DNA of 34,865 nt from Bradyrhizobium sp. AUGA SZCCT0158 (GCF_018130065.1 NZ_JAFCME010000046.1:1-34865); one strand, 5' to 3'; positions 16,341-24,559 are shown, counted from the stretch's first letter. The notes: generated from the sequence alone by a model not told the origin. Numbers and translations: made by a program.

Positions 16341-17242
16341 CTTTGAGTCTTGGTCTGGTGGCTTTGGCCATAGCAGCCGCGGCAGCGACCTTCGTGTTGA
16401 TCATCCACGAAATACACTTTCGCGCATTGAACGTACGGGTGTCGAAAGCGGTCCTGGGCGTTCCTGGCCAGTCAGCGCCCTTCCAGGGCATGACCGGTTG
16501 GTTTTCATCGCTCGGCATGCGTTATCGGCGATTCTACGCTGAGGAAAATCTCGATCAACTACGAACGGTGCTTCAGTCATCAGGTCTCAATCACCACCGA
16601 ACCTTGCCGATCTGGATCGGTGTCAAGGCTGTCAGCACGTTCTTGTTCCCGATCATTGCTTTTTTTGTTGCACAGCTTTTGGGGTACGCACTGACTGATG
16701 TGCTGATCTTCACTCTCATTGGTGTGGTGATCGGAATTATGGGGCCGCGATTGATTTTGTCGCTGCTCAGGCGGCGTTTTGATGCCGCCATTCGGCTAGG
16801 CACGCCGGATACGATCGATTTGCTTGTCGTGTGCAGCGAAGCGGGAATGGGCCTGGAGAGCGGACTGGAACGAGTGGCGGAGGAAATCAACCAGACCAAT
16901 CCTGCCATGGCCCGGGTCCTGTACGATCTTCTCGATGATCTCCGGATATTGCCAAATCGCTTCGACGCATTCGAGAAAATCGGATCCAGGTCGGAAGGAC
17001 TTCGCCGGTTCGGCACCATAGTCAGCCAAAGCCTGCAATACGGAACGCCGTTGAGCCAGGCGCTGCGCAGCATTGCCGTCGACCTTCGGCGAGAACGAAT
17101 TACCAAGCTGGAAGAAAAAGCGCACAAATTAGGCGCCAAACTGACTATGCCGATGGTGTTGTTCCTGCTGCCAGCCATGTTCATCATTTTGGGTGCAAGT
17201 CCGTTTCTGCACCTCATTCGTACGTTCGACAACATGAAGTAA
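16337..17242 (+). CDS. tadC: Tad pilus inner-membrane protein TadC
   Basis: The start is set at the ATG at 16337, which overlaps the tadB stop (ATGA) and follows AGGGA; the longer frame from 16310 lies within tadB. The 301-aa protein has an N-terminal helix (about 5-24), a helix pair near 95-145, then a T2SSF domain with GTPDTIDLLVVCSEAGMGLESGLERVA and SQSLQYGTPLSQALRSIAVDL. A final helix (MPMVLFLLPAMFIILGASPFL) closes it. It is the paralogous partner of TadB in the inner-membrane platform. Confidence 0.93.
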   Translation: MTLSLGLVALAIAAAAATFVLIIHEIHFRALNVRVSKAVLGVPGQSAPFQGMTGWFSSLGMRYRRFYAEENLDQLRTVLQSSGLNHHRTLPIWIGVKAVSTFLFPIIAFFVAQLLGYALTDVLIFTLIGVVIGIMGPRLILSLLRRRFDAAIRLGTPDTIDLLVVCSEAGMGLESGLERVAEEINQTNPAMARVLYDLLDDLRILPNRFDAFEKIGSRSEGLRRFGTIVSQSLQYGTPLSQALRSIAVDLRRERITKLEEKAHKLGAKLTMPMVLFLLPAMFIILGASPFLHLIRTFDNMK

Positions 17243-17284
17243 GTAAGCCGTGAAGCACGGTTACCCTGTTGAACCACTGATCTT

Positions 17285-17306
17285 GGCGACCGGATCTTTG
17301 GTCGCC
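17285..17306 (+). promoter_or_regulatory. Stem-loop in the leader of the tadE-like gene
   Basis: GGCGACC (17285-17291) pairs with GGTCGCC (17300-17306) around an 8-base loop, 16 bases before the next start codon. There is no T-run. A smaller hairpin CCGTG-AAG-CACGG lies at 17248-17260. They may act in RNA processing or in setting the expression of the minor-pilin genes against tadC. Confidence 0.45.
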
Positions 17307-17322
17307 CCGTCGAGGTAGGCTT

Positions 17323-17769
17323 ATGAGGAGAAAAGTTTCTTTCATAGCGGATCAGCGCGGCGCCGCCGCGTTTGAGATGCTCTTCGTTTGGCTTTTCCTG
17401 ATCATGGGCCTGCTTCTGCCGCTTGCCGACATTGCTATCGCCGGCTTCCAGTATGTATCCGCGTGGCAGTCGTTGCGTGCCTTCGGACAGTCTATCCAGT
17501 ACGCCCCGCCGTCTGACTTCAGCGACACGTCGAGTTGGGCGTCAAGCGCGCTCGCCAAGGCTGATCCCCGTTATCCCATTCCGAGTATTCAAGTGATTTG
17601 CGGTGATACCAACACTGCCTGCTCCTCAGCCAACCTGGCGTCGCCCAAGTACTATTCGTACACGACGACCGTCACCTTGTCGCCGACGGTGTTGAAATCG
17701 GTGTTGTGCAGTAGTGGTGGCGCTGATCCTTGTGTGTACACGCTGCCTTTCTCAGAGCGGTTTCAATAG
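17323..17769 (+). CDS. TadE-like minor pilin (first copy)
   Basis: This 148-aa protein starts with a charged leader ending at G13. The mature N-terminus AAAFEM has Glu at +5, followed by a hydrophobic helix (about 17-40), which is the TadE-type pseudopilin pattern. The soluble part contains four cysteines in two pairs (CGDTNTAC near 91-98 and CSSGGADPC near 128-136), suggesting disulfide loops outside the cytoplasm. CpaA is the likely peptidase. It is the first of three TadE/TadG-type genes in a row and differs clearly from the second TadE at 19161. The spacing to the next gene is 9 bases, so the three form one unit. Confidence 0.85.
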   Translation: MRRKVSFIADQRGAAAFEMLFVWLFLIMGLLLPLADIAIAGFQYVSAWQSLRAFGQSIQYAPPSDFSDTSSWASSALAKADPRYPIPSIQVICGDTNTACSSANLASPKYYSYTTTVTLSPTVLKSVLCSSGGADPCVYTLPFSERFQ

Positions 17770-17778
17770 GAGATTGCC

Positions 17779-19164
17779 ATGCGTAACGTGCTCCGTTGCC
17801 GTCGAGGTTCAGTGGCATTCGCAACCGTCATCGCCCTGGTGCCGCTGATCGGAGTGGTTGCGCTCGGGGCCGAGGCGGGATCGTGGTACGTCACCAAGCA
17901 ACAAGCGCAGAACGCCGCTGATACTGCCGCGACGTCCGGTGCGTTGACGCTCGCTATTCAGAATGCCGCCAGCCCCGCGGTTACTGACGCCCAAACGTAC
18001 GATTATCGCGGCAGGCAATTTGCAGCCCAGAACGCGTTCTGTAACACGGGCGATACCTCCTATCCAGGCTCCCATTGTGTTGCCAGCCTTCCAACAGGAA
18101 CCTTGCAGACAGTACAGATCGACAGGGGTACTTATAGTGCCGGGTCGTCCCCGTCGTGGACGACAGACGCTGGCGGGTCATCCGTTCGTGCCGTTGTTGG
18201 CCAGCAACAGCCGGCATACCTGGCAGCGGTGCTTGGCCTATCCACTGTCAATATCCGCGCTCAAGCCATTGCCGAAATCAAGAACCCGAAAGAGCTATGT
18301 GCGTTGGGGCTTGGACCGTCAAATAACGCGCTCACGATCGGCGGCAGCAGCAACATAACCGGAAATGGTTGCGGGATGATGTCGAACAACACCGTCAAGT
18401 ACAACAGCACTCCGTCTTTCAGTGGTTCGGGCTGGGCCGTTAATGGTGTCGGTGGCTGTGTCGCCTCGGCGGGCCACTGCGCTCTCAGCGTGCCGTACAA
18501 CTACAGTATGCTGCCTGCGACGAATCCGCTGAAGGTTCTAGATACTGCAACGTTCAACGCTAGGACCGGCAATGACGCGCCACTAACTGCCACGACACCG
18601 TGTCCCCCCCCAGGGATAATTGCTACCAAGTGTTATTCGGTGAGCCCGAACAGCGGGGGCACCGGAGCATACAAAGACCTGTCGGTGTCGAATAACGAAT
18701 ATGTAGACTTCGCGCCAGGCACATACTTTTTCTACAATGCAGCGATCAAAATTACTGGTGGAATTGTCACCTGCAGCACCTGCACAAGCGCAGCCACTTC
18801 AGGCGTAACCCTCGTCTTGCTGGGGGATTCGAGCCTGTCTATCAGTGGCGCTACAGTCACTCTCTCTGCCGCTAAGACCAACTCTTTTAGTTCTCTTCTG
18901 GACGGCGTTCTGATTGACGATCAGGCCCCGAACAAGAGCAAGAATGCTGTTACGATCAACGGCGGTGGTACGGTCAGCTTGGGCGGCGCGATGTACTTCC
19001 CCAACGTCGAAGTTTCGTACGGCGGATCGACTCAAAATACCAATACGGCCTGTACACAAGTGATCGCCAACACGCTCACCATAAACGGTAATGCCTACAT
19101 GAGCACGGACAACTGTGCTCCGGGTACCATTGGTAAAACCCAAGTCGTCGCTTTGGTGCAATGA
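17779..19164 (+). CDS. TadG-like protein with N-terminal Tad domain and beta-solenoid-like C-terminus
   Basis: The 461-aa protein begins with a Tad domain: RRGSVAFATVIALVPLIGVVALGAEAGSWYVTKQQAQNAADTAA is the conserved pattern at about 8-52, with a G10 site but no Glu at +5, as is usual in TadG. The large exported part has many cysteines (for example CNTGDTSYPGSHC and CSTCTS). From about 300 it has short repeating segments such as LLGDSSLSISGATVTLS, AVTINGGGTVSLGG and TLTINGNAYMS, which look like turns of a beta-solenoid. No von Willebrand A domain with MIDAS motif is visible, although many TadG proteins have one. It may be a pilus tip or anchor protein; the fold is inferred by eye. Confidence 0.82.
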   Translation: MRNVLRCRRGSVAFATVIALVPLIGVVALGAEAGSWYVTKQQAQNAADTAATSGALTLAIQNAASPAVTDAQTYDYRGRQFAAQNAFCNTGDTSYPGSHCVASLPTGTLQTVQIDRGTYSAGSSPSWTTDAGGSSVRAVVGQQQPAYLAAVLGLSTVNIRAQAIAEIKNPKELCALGLGPSNNALTIGGSSNITGNGCGMMSNNTVKYNSTPSFSGSGWAVNGVGGCVASAGHCALSVPYNYSMLPATNPLKVLDTATFNARTGNDAPLTATTPCPPPGIIATKCYSVSPNSGGTGAYKDLSVSNNEYVDFAPGTYFFYNAAIKITGGIVTCSTCTSAATSGVTLVLLGDSSLSISGATVTLSAAKTNSFSSLLDGVLIDDQAPNKSKNAVTINGGGTVSLGGAMYFPNVEVSYGGSTQNTNTACTQVIANTLTINGNAYMSTDNCAPGTIGKTQVVALVQ

Positions 19165-19577
19165 TGAGGAAGCTCGATCAGCGAGGCGCCGCGGCGCTGG
19201 AGTTTTGCATCGTCGCCGTGCCTTTGTTCATATTGATGTTCGCGATCTTCGATTTCGGTCGATATGCGATCACCATGCAGTCATTGCGGACGCTTGCGAA
19301 TGCAGGCGCCCGGGCAACAATGATCAAGTGCTACACACCGGCCGTAACAGCTAGCAACTCACCCTCTGGCTGTACCGATATCAATACCTACCTGCCTGAC
19401 GCGCAGAAGCAGGATGCTGCCCCGTTCCTGTATTCCGCCGGTCTCACGCCTGCACTCGGCACGACTTCGGGAGCCTCTGCACTTACTATTACAGCATCTG
19501 TAAGTTTCACCATGATCATGCCGATCTGGGGTGCAACATTCACCGACCCGAGCGCGTCCACCCAAATTCCGTTCTAG
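19161..19577 (+). CDS. tadE: TadE-like minor pilin (second copy)
   Basis: The start overlaps the tadG-like stop in ATGATGA, so translation is coupled; ATG at 19164 is an alternative. The 138-aa product has the TadE signature QRGAAALEF with a site after G9 and Glu at +5. A hydrophobic helix follows (about 15-34) and then the typical FGRYAITMQSLRTLANAGARA. Two cysteines near 57 and 70 may pair. The C-terminal ITASVSFTMIMPIW matches the end of many TadE domains. This copy is closer to standard TadE than the one at 17323. Confidence 0.88.
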   Translation: MMRKLDQRGAAALEFCIVAVPLFILMFAIFDFGRYAITMQSLRTLANAGARATMIKCYTPAVTASNSPSGCTDINTYLPDAQKQDAAPFLYSAGLTPALGTTSGASALTITASVSFTMIMPIWGATFTDPSASTQIPF

Positions 19578-19600
19578 CATTTCCAGGTATCCTGAAATGC
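19577..19600 (+). terminator. Stem-loop directly after the tadE stop
   Basis: GCATTTC (19577-19583) pairs with GAAATGC (19594-19600). With one bulge, AGG and CCT extend the stem around a TAT loop. It starts within the TAG stop codon. No T-run follows, so it may be a 3' stabilising structure or a weak terminator ending the first Tad transcript. Confidence 0.5.
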
Positions 19601-20134
19601 GTCCGGATGAGGGTTAGCGATGGAGAGTCGGCCCCCGTTGTCTGAACAGATTTCCGCATCCACGAACGGAGCTTGCCGGGCTTAGACTGCCGGTAGCTTA
19701 AATTAAGGCAAAAATCACCAAAATATCGAATCAGTCGAGACCTTGAACGCGAATCTTACGCGGTGGCCGGCCGGCCGCCGGGCGTGGGTTGCGACCACCG
19801 CCAAGGAAGTTCCGCAGGCCGCCCCCGACCAGGCACGGAAAGTGGTGCAAGCTGGCAACATCGCAAAGTTTTCTCTGGTTTCGCGGCACCCGAGCAATGG
19901 TCTCTCCTTGCAAGCGAGGAGCATGACGGATGATGATCTTCATGCTGCGTTCGCGGCTAACAGGAGTCCGGGAAGCGCCCTCTCTGAGGGGCAGAGCGCG
20001 CCAGGGATACGAAGTAACGATTTATAGTGGGACAGATTGTAAGCTTTGCGACGTGGTGCGCGAAGGAGAGTTGTTAGGTCGCTTAGGCCGTAAATTTACG
20101 GGGACAGAAGTGGTTCGCCGCGAGGGGAAATCGA
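19601..20134. other. Gap splitting the Tad locus; no supported gene
   Basis: Frames at 19743-20027 and 19930-20160 have no good ribosome site and no family character. An AT-rich patch at about 19690-19735 could hold a promoter for the secretin unit. Base composition and codon style change across this gap, from mixed third positions upstream to strongly G/C-ending codons in the secretin gene. Confidence 0.45.
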
Positions 20135-21724
20135 ATGAAGGGCGGTCGCATTTCGGGTAGGGCAGGAGGCAGGCTTCTGGCCTCAATCGTGATAACTCTT
20201 GGCGCTGCGTTTGCCTTGTTTGATTCGGCTGAGCGCGCTGGCGCTGCAGAGCGACGAGGCTCAGGCGGTGTCTTTGTCAGCGAAATGACCGACGTCCAGC
20301 GCGTCAAGGTGACTCTCAACAAGTCACGCACCTTCAGGGTCGATGCGCCTTTTTCCACCATTGTGGCGGGCTCGCCTGAGATCGTAGACGTGAAATCGCT
20401 GAGTGATCACCTGATCTACATCCAGGGCAAGCAGACCGGCACCACCAACGTCATCCTGTTCGACAGTTCGATGAAGCAGATCGGCATCCTCGATGTCGAG
20501 GTCGCGATCGATACCGGCAATCTGCAGCAGAACATCCAGTCCAGTACCGGCACGCGCGGCATTCGCGTCTCCTCCGGGGAGGGCCAGGTCGTGTTGAGCG
20601 GAACCGCAGCGGACGCGGTCGCCGCCGAGCGAGCCATGGCGATTGCCACCGGCATGGTCGCGAAGGGTGGCGTGGTCGTCAACGCGATGAACGTCGCGGG
20701 ACCGCAGCAGGTGATGTTGGAGGTCCGGTTCCTGGAGGTTAATCGCCAGAATGGCCGCGATCTCGGCGTCAACCTTTATGCCGCCAATGCAAACGGCACG
20801 AATATCGGACAAACCGGCCTGGGAGATGTCGTTCAGGCCAGGCGCACTCCGATTGGTAATGGCGCCCCTCCCAGCACGCTTCCCCTGCTTGAGACGGCCG
20901 GCACGCTGGCAAGCGGAGCGGTCCCATTCGGCAGCCTGCTTACAAGCGTGCTAAGGCTCAACAACGGCATGTCGATCGACAGTCTGGTGACGGCGCTGGA
21001 GAAGAAAAATGTGTTGCGTCGGCTCGCGGAGCCGAACCTGATGGCGCTCTCCGGCGATGCGGCGCGCTTCCTGGCCGGCGGTGAATTCCCTGTGCCAGTG
21101 GCTTCGACGGCCGGAACTGCTGGCCTGGTGCCGACGGTGACCATCGAATTCAAGAAATTCGGCGTCGAACTCGCCTTTGTCCCCACGGTGCTGTCGCGTG
21201 GCGTGATCAATCTCCGGGTCGAACCTTCGGTCAGCGAACTCGATTTCACCAATGCCGTCCAGATCGCCGGAACGATCATCCCGGCGTTGACCCGCCGCGA
21301 TGCGCGGACCACGGTCGAGTTGCGCGACGGCCAGAGCTTTGCGATCGCCGGCCTGCTGCAGACCCGCAACCGGCAGGATGTTTCGCAATTGCCCTGGATC
21401 GGCTCGGTGCCGGTGCTCGGGACGCTGTTCCGCAGTTCTTCCTACCAGCAGCAGGAAACCGACCTGGTGATCATCGTCACGCCGCGCCTGGTCGCGCCTG
21501 CTGTGCCGGGGCAGCGATTGGCCTCGCCGCTGGACTCCCGCCTGCCGGCCAACGACGTCGATTTCTTCCTCAATGGTCAGATGGAAGTTCGCAAACGCTA
21601 TAATGACTATGTCAATTCCGGCGGCGAGGTGAAGGGACCGTATGGCCACATCATCGCCCCTGAACTCACAGTGCGTGCTCCGCCGCCGGCTCCTGGTCAA
21701 CCAGCGATCAAAACCCTGAACTGA
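20135..21724 (+). CDS. cpaC: Tad pilus secretin CpaC/RcpA
   Basis: The 529-aa protein has a signal peptide (about 1-37) and the pilus-secretin N-terminal domain (VKVTLNKSRTFRVDAPFSTIVAGSPEIVDVKSLSDHLIYIQG, about 57-98). A BON-like repeat follows (IRVSSGEGQVVLSGTAADAVAAERA, about 145-170), then the secretin core from about 190 (QVMLEVRFLEVNRQ). The core ends with the conserved LPWIGSVPVLGTLFRSSSYQQQETDLVIIVTPRLV segment (about 415-450). It would form the outer-membrane channel for the pilus. The ATG follows GAGGGG at about 8 bases. In most alphaproteobacteria cpaC lies between cpaB and cpaE; here it heads a separate unit after the minor pilins. Confidence 0.94.
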   Translation: MKGGRISGRAGGRLLASIVITLGAAFALFDSAERAGAAERRGSGGVFVSEMTDVQRVKVTLNKSRTFRVDAPFSTIVAGSPEIVDVKSLSDHLIYIQGKQTGTTNVILFDSSMKQIGILDVEVAIDTGNLQQNIQSSTGTRGIRVSSGEGQVVLSGTAADAVAAERAMAIATGMVAKGGVVVNAMNVAGPQQVMLEVRFLEVNRQNGRDLGVNLYAANANGTNIGQTGLGDVVQARRTPIGNGAPPSTLPLLETAGTLASGAVPFGSLLTSVLRLNNGMSIDSLVTALEKKNVLRRLAEPNLMALSGDAARFLAGGEFPVPVASTAGTAGLVPTVTIEFKKFGVELAFVPTVLSRGVINLRVEPSVSELDFTNAVQIAGTIIPALTRRDARTTVELRDGQSFAIAGLLQTRNRQDVSQLPWIGSVPVLGTLFRSSSYQQQETDLVIIVTPRLVAPAVPGQRLASPLDSRLPANDVDFFLNGQMEVRKRYNDYVNSGGEVKGPYGHIIAPELTVRAPPPAPGQPAIKTLN

Positions 21725-21734
21725 GGAACGAGCT

Positions 21735-22121
21735 ATGCGCATCAGATTGCTGGCCATATTCGCTCCGCTCCTGTTGGGGGGCTGCTATGGTCTCGCAGGC
21801 CACGATGAAGTCGATCGCTACTTCCAGCGCTCCGACACCATCACGATGAGCGCCGGCGACGCCAAGCAGGTGAACGCCGTCACCCATACGATTCACCCGT
21901 GGCCGCGGTACGTCGGTGATCGCAGGATCGCGTACGACGCCCGGCGCGTCGGCGGCGCCGTGACACGCTATGGCAACTCTCAGCGGCCGCTGGATCAGCT
22001 TCCCAACATCGAAGAGTCGGGCAAGGCGATGGGCCAGCCGCCTCCCGTCACCCGGATCGACAATGTCAACATAAGCGGAGTGGGGCCGGGATCGGCTGGG
22101 GTAGCGGTGGGAGTCAGGTAA
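21735..22121 (+). CDS. Small lipoprotein of the secretin operon
   Basis: The 128-aa product has an N-terminal helix ending in a lipobox (LLGGC, C17), so it is probably a lipoprotein. The mature part has EVDRYFQRSDTITMSAGDAKQVNAVTHTIHPWPRYVGDRRI and a glycine-rich end. It lies 10 bases after the secretin gene. CpaD lipoproteins occupy this operon slot elsewhere, but this protein is much shorter and I see no CpaD signature, so I do not give that name. It may aid secretin assembly or stability; the function is unknown. Confidence 0.82.
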   Translation: MRIRLLAIFAPLLLGGCYGLAGHDEVDRYFQRSDTITMSAGDAKQVNAVTHTIHPWPRYVGDRRIAYDARRVGGAVTRYGNSQRPLDQLPNIEESGKAMGQPPPVTRIDNVNISGVGPGSAGVAVGVR

Positions 22122-22261
22122 TGAGTAAAGAAGCCAGGGTCTCAGCCTCGAAGGCGGGCCTGTGGGCAGGGAATGAGAAGCGACGGGCAGTTGTTGGTCA
22201 AGTAATTGGCGATGATATTTCGAACGGTGCGCTGGTCCGCTGGGCCGGGGCGGGGGATTAA
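22121..22261 (+). CDS. 46-residue small ORF between the lipoprotein and TadD
   Basis: The ATG shares its A with the lipoprotein stop (TAATG). GGGAG lies 7 bases upstream, and the TAA ends 6 bases before the tadD start. The product begins MSKEARVSASKAGLWAGNEK and ends in NGALVRWAGAGD, with a basic N-terminal half and no membrane segment. Position, coupling and ribosome site all support a real gene. I recognise no family. It could be a small regulator or assembly factor of the pilus, but nothing in the sequence proves it. Confidence 0.6.
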   Translation: MSKEARVSASKAGLWAGNEKRRAVVGQVIGDDISNGALVRWAGAGD

Positions 22262-22267
22262 AGGGTT

Positions 22268-22807
22268 ATGCGTCGTCTCATTCTAATGCTGACCTGTTGC
22301 TGGTTGGCGACCGGCCTTGCAGCGTGTGACACCACAACGAGAGACGCGGCTATCGTCGCTCCCGCGAATCCGGCGGGCGCGGACCCCGTGGAGGAACCGA
22401 CCGACGTCAAATATTACCCTTCCGACGAGCCCGTGCGGCTTGGGCTGGAGCATTTCAACCGCGGCAATTACGGGATCGCCCAGCGCCATTTCAAGGATGC
22501 GGTCGAGAAGGCGCCGAAGGACCTGACGGCCTGGATGGGGCTCGCGGCGAGCTATGACCGGATACGCCGTTTTGATCTTGCCGATCAGGCTTATGCGCAA
22601 GCGATCCGGCTCGGCGGCGAAACTATTCAGGTCCTGAATGACCAGGGATATTCGTACATGCTGCGCGGCAATCTGAATGCCGCGCGGCGAAAGTTCGAGA
22701 AGGCTTACTCGCTCGACCCGACCAACGCGGTGGTCATCAACAACCTTGAGCTGCTCAATGGCAGCCGGCGGTTCATCGAGCGGCCGCCGAATAACCAGCC
22801 AGGGTAG
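22268..22807 (+). CDS. tadD: TPR lipoprotein TadD
   Basis: The 179-aa product has a signal peptide with a lipobox (LAAC, C20), so it is a predicted lipoprotein. Tetratricopeptide repeats fill about 55-165: the pattern FNRGNYGIAQRHFKDAVEKAPKD, then AWMGLAASYDRIRRFDLADQAYAQAI, then NDQGYSYMLRGNLNAARRKFEKAYSLDPTN. TadD proteins resemble pilotins such as PilF and are thought to help the secretin reach the outer membrane. It is the last gene of the secretin unit. Confidence 0.88.
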   Translation: MRRLILMLTCCWLATGLAACDTTTRDAAIVAPANPAGADPVEEPTDVKYYPSDEPVRLGLEHFNRGNYGIAQRHFKDAVEKAPKDLTAWMGLAASYDRIRRFDLADQAYAQAIRLGGETIQVLNDQGYSYMLRGNLNAARRKFEKAYSLDPTNAVVINNLELLNGSRRFIERPPNNQPG

Positions 22808-22894
22808 TGTAGCTGTCGTACTCGACTGATTTTATTGGTATTTGGGGGCTAGAGGCGCGGGGAACCTTTAAGACAAGCTAAACGTTTTTCACGT

Positions 22895-23479
22895 ATGGCT
22901 TGTCCGATGAACCGCCTTTTCAAGCTGCAATTCCTGGGACCGTTAGCGCTGTTTGCCGCCACGCTGTCCGCCGAATTGGCTGCGCGTGCCCTTCAATACG
23001 CCCCCAGCTCTGAACTTCTCTGGTTCTTAAATCTGAAGATGTTCGGCATTTTTCAACGCAGTGACGCCGCCTTGAGCTATCTAGTTCCGATTGATGGCTT
23101 TCAGTTCTTCGGAATCGCGCTTCCCATTTTCGCGCTTGCCTGCGTTGGGCTCGCAGCCAGGTCCAGACTCCCTTTCACGGTCGCAACGCACTTGAGCGTA
23201 GCCTACGCGGGCTTTTTGGTTCTCTCCTGGCAGGCCGGCGTACCCAGCCTTCAGGAGGCATCGCTCGCGACCATTGCGGTGCCGTCGGGTGTCGGTCTCT
23301 ACGTGATGTCGACCATTTTAGGGACGTGCCTGCTGTCATTTGCGATCACGCACTTGCTCTATTTTCTGGCCGTGGGGAAGGAAGTGAGAGCTTTGGTGAG
23401 TTGGCTGCGACGAGTCTCGTCCCGTCGCACATCTCACTTCTTCGGGTTCCGTGGACGGATTGTTTTTCCTACGGCGTAG
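22895..23479 (+). CDS. Hypothetical polytopic membrane protein, 194 aa
   Basis: I recognise no family. The product has about four to five hydrophobic segments (FLGPLALFAATLSAELAAR, FFGIALPIFALACVGLAAR, SVAYAGFLVLSWQAG, GLYVMSTILGTCLLSFAITHLLYFLAV) and a basic C-terminal tail rich in Arg and Ser. The start could be the ATG at 22895 or at 22907 (MNRLFKLQ); neither has a clear ribosome site. It follows tadD by 87 bases but is probably a separate gene, because no coupling signals are seen. Confidence 0.6.
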   Translation: MACPMNRLFKLQFLGPLALFAATLSAELAARALQYAPSSELLWFLNLKMFGIFQRSDAALSYLVPIDGFQFFGIALPIFALACVGLAARSRLPFTVATHLSVAYAGFLVLSWQAGVPSLQEASLATIAVPSGVGLYVMSTILGTCLLSFAITHLLYFLAVGKEVRALVSWLRRVSSRRTSHFFGFRGRIVFPTA

Positions 23480-24134
23480 CCTCATCGGATGGTTACAGCG
23501 AAAGGCAACTGATCAGCGCCGGAGCTTGCTGTCGCCCCGGATCATGCCGACATTCTCAGCGAGGAGCACCGGGGAAATTCGGCTCAGTCCGGCTGGCGAA
23601 CACTGCGGCTAAGGAAAAGGGCGCGGATTGACGATTTGCCTATTCCAGACGCGGCACCGAGTTGTCCAAAGACGAGCAGGAAGGAAGATTAAGCAGCCCG
23701 ACAAAGAGGCGAGTTTGGGACCGGACGGCCGACTACTTAGGCGGCCTTAGGACAAGCCCCAATATATCATCGTGCCAACCCCAGCGAGGGCGGCAACAAG
23801 CAGACCGATCTCAAAATATCGGTTGATTCCCCGATCATCGCGAGTCATCAGCTGCACCGTCCAACCGCCACCGGCGTTTTAGGGTCGATGGAGGCGTGAT
23901 CCATAAAACCTCAGCGCGCTGCGGGAGCACGCATCCGAAAGCTACCAGCCGGTTTCCCTGCGGAAAAGGCGTTTCGGGAAAACCTGGTAATACTACCGGT
24001 GTTGCGCACTTAGCACACCAGCCTCAAAAGTGTTCGCCCGTCTGGTGTATGTTCACAACTCGGCAGACGCTAGGGGTGAGCGCGAGATAGCTTTGCTTTC
24101 TTTACGAAACTTCCGTTGCGTCTCGAGGCGTGTG
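23480..24134. other. Intergenic stretch with one small minus-strand ORF
   Basis: Apart from the possible small membrane peptide at 23747-23904, I see no supported gene. The frames at 23326-23631 and 23896-24090 on the + strand lack ribosome sites and protein character. Confidence 0.4.
23747..23904 (-). pseudogene. Possible frameshifted small membrane protein (about 53 aa)
   Basis: An ATG at 23904 with GAGG 4 bases upstream opens MDHASIDPKTPVAVGRCS and stops at 23848. The stop overlaps (TGATG) an ATG at 23848 that opens a second frame of 33 residues to 23747. That frame starts MTRDDRGINRYFEIG and continues with a hydrophobic helix (LLVAALAGVGTMIYWGLS). The second frame remains open back to about 23878 and overlaps the first. 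One missing or extra base would join them into a single small single-pass membrane protein. Coupled translation of two peptides or chance are the alternatives. Confidence 0.4.
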
Positions 24135-24539
24135 GTGAGTTTTCAAATTACAGTACTGAAGGTATTAGCCGGTCATCCGGGCGGACGCGCCTCACTCGCC
24201 GAGCTCACGCGCGCGGTAGCCATTCTAATGTCCAGCGGACCGGACTGGACCGACCGAACAAAACGCCTTGCTGCGCGCGCCCCAGGCCTCGAAATATTCA
24301 GTCAATCATTTGTTCTGCGCGATGATGCGGGCTGGCAAATCACCGATGCCGGTCGAGCGTTTCTCGGTTCGGTCGAAAGCCCGATCCAAGTGACGGCGGA
24401 CAATGAACAGCCGACGGAAGCCGCTGTTGCGACGCCGGTGCCGCCACAGGCGTTGTCGCCGATTAGGCTGGTTGTCGTAAACCGGCGCGGCCGACATCGC
24501 CGGGCGCGGGACCGGATGCGGCCTTCCGCGGTCGCTTAA
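24135..24539 (+). CDS. Winged-helix-like hypothetical protein, 134 aa
   Basis: GTG at 24135 is preferred because GAGG lies 6 bases upstream; the frame runs back to 24030 without a better site. The N-terminal part (SFQITVLKVLAGHPGGRASLAELTRAVAILM, then DWTDRTKRLAARAP) and the segment SFVLRDDAGWQITDAGRAFLGSVE have the helix and wing order of small winged-helix proteins, and I recall similar hypotheticals in Bradyrhizobium. The tail is proline-rich and ends in an arginine-rich stretch (RRGRHRRARDR) that could bind nucleic acid. It lies 63 bases before a cold-shock gene. The function is unknown. Confidence 0.65.
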   Translation: MSFQITVLKVLAGHPGGRASLAELTRAVAILMSSGPDWTDRTKRLAARAPGLEIFSQSFVLRDDAGWQITDAGRAFLGSVESPIQVTADNEQPTEAAVATPVPPQALSPIRLVVVNRRGRHRRARDRMRPSAVA

Positions 24540-24559
24540 TTTCTTGCAGTGCGTACCAC

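Noticed and set aside
19743..20160. Two + strand frames in the gap before the secretin gene
   Set aside because: No ribosome sites, a mutual overlap, and one runs into the secretin start; the CxxC-like segment in one is most likely chance.
20951..21757. 268-codon minus-strand frame across the secretin gene
   Set aside because: It is antisense to clear secretin coding sequence; the Arg, His and Asp-rich composition is typical of shadow frames.
21735..22121. Naming the lipoprotein CpaD
   Set aside because: It is too short and lacks any recognisable CpaD signature; only its operon position fits.
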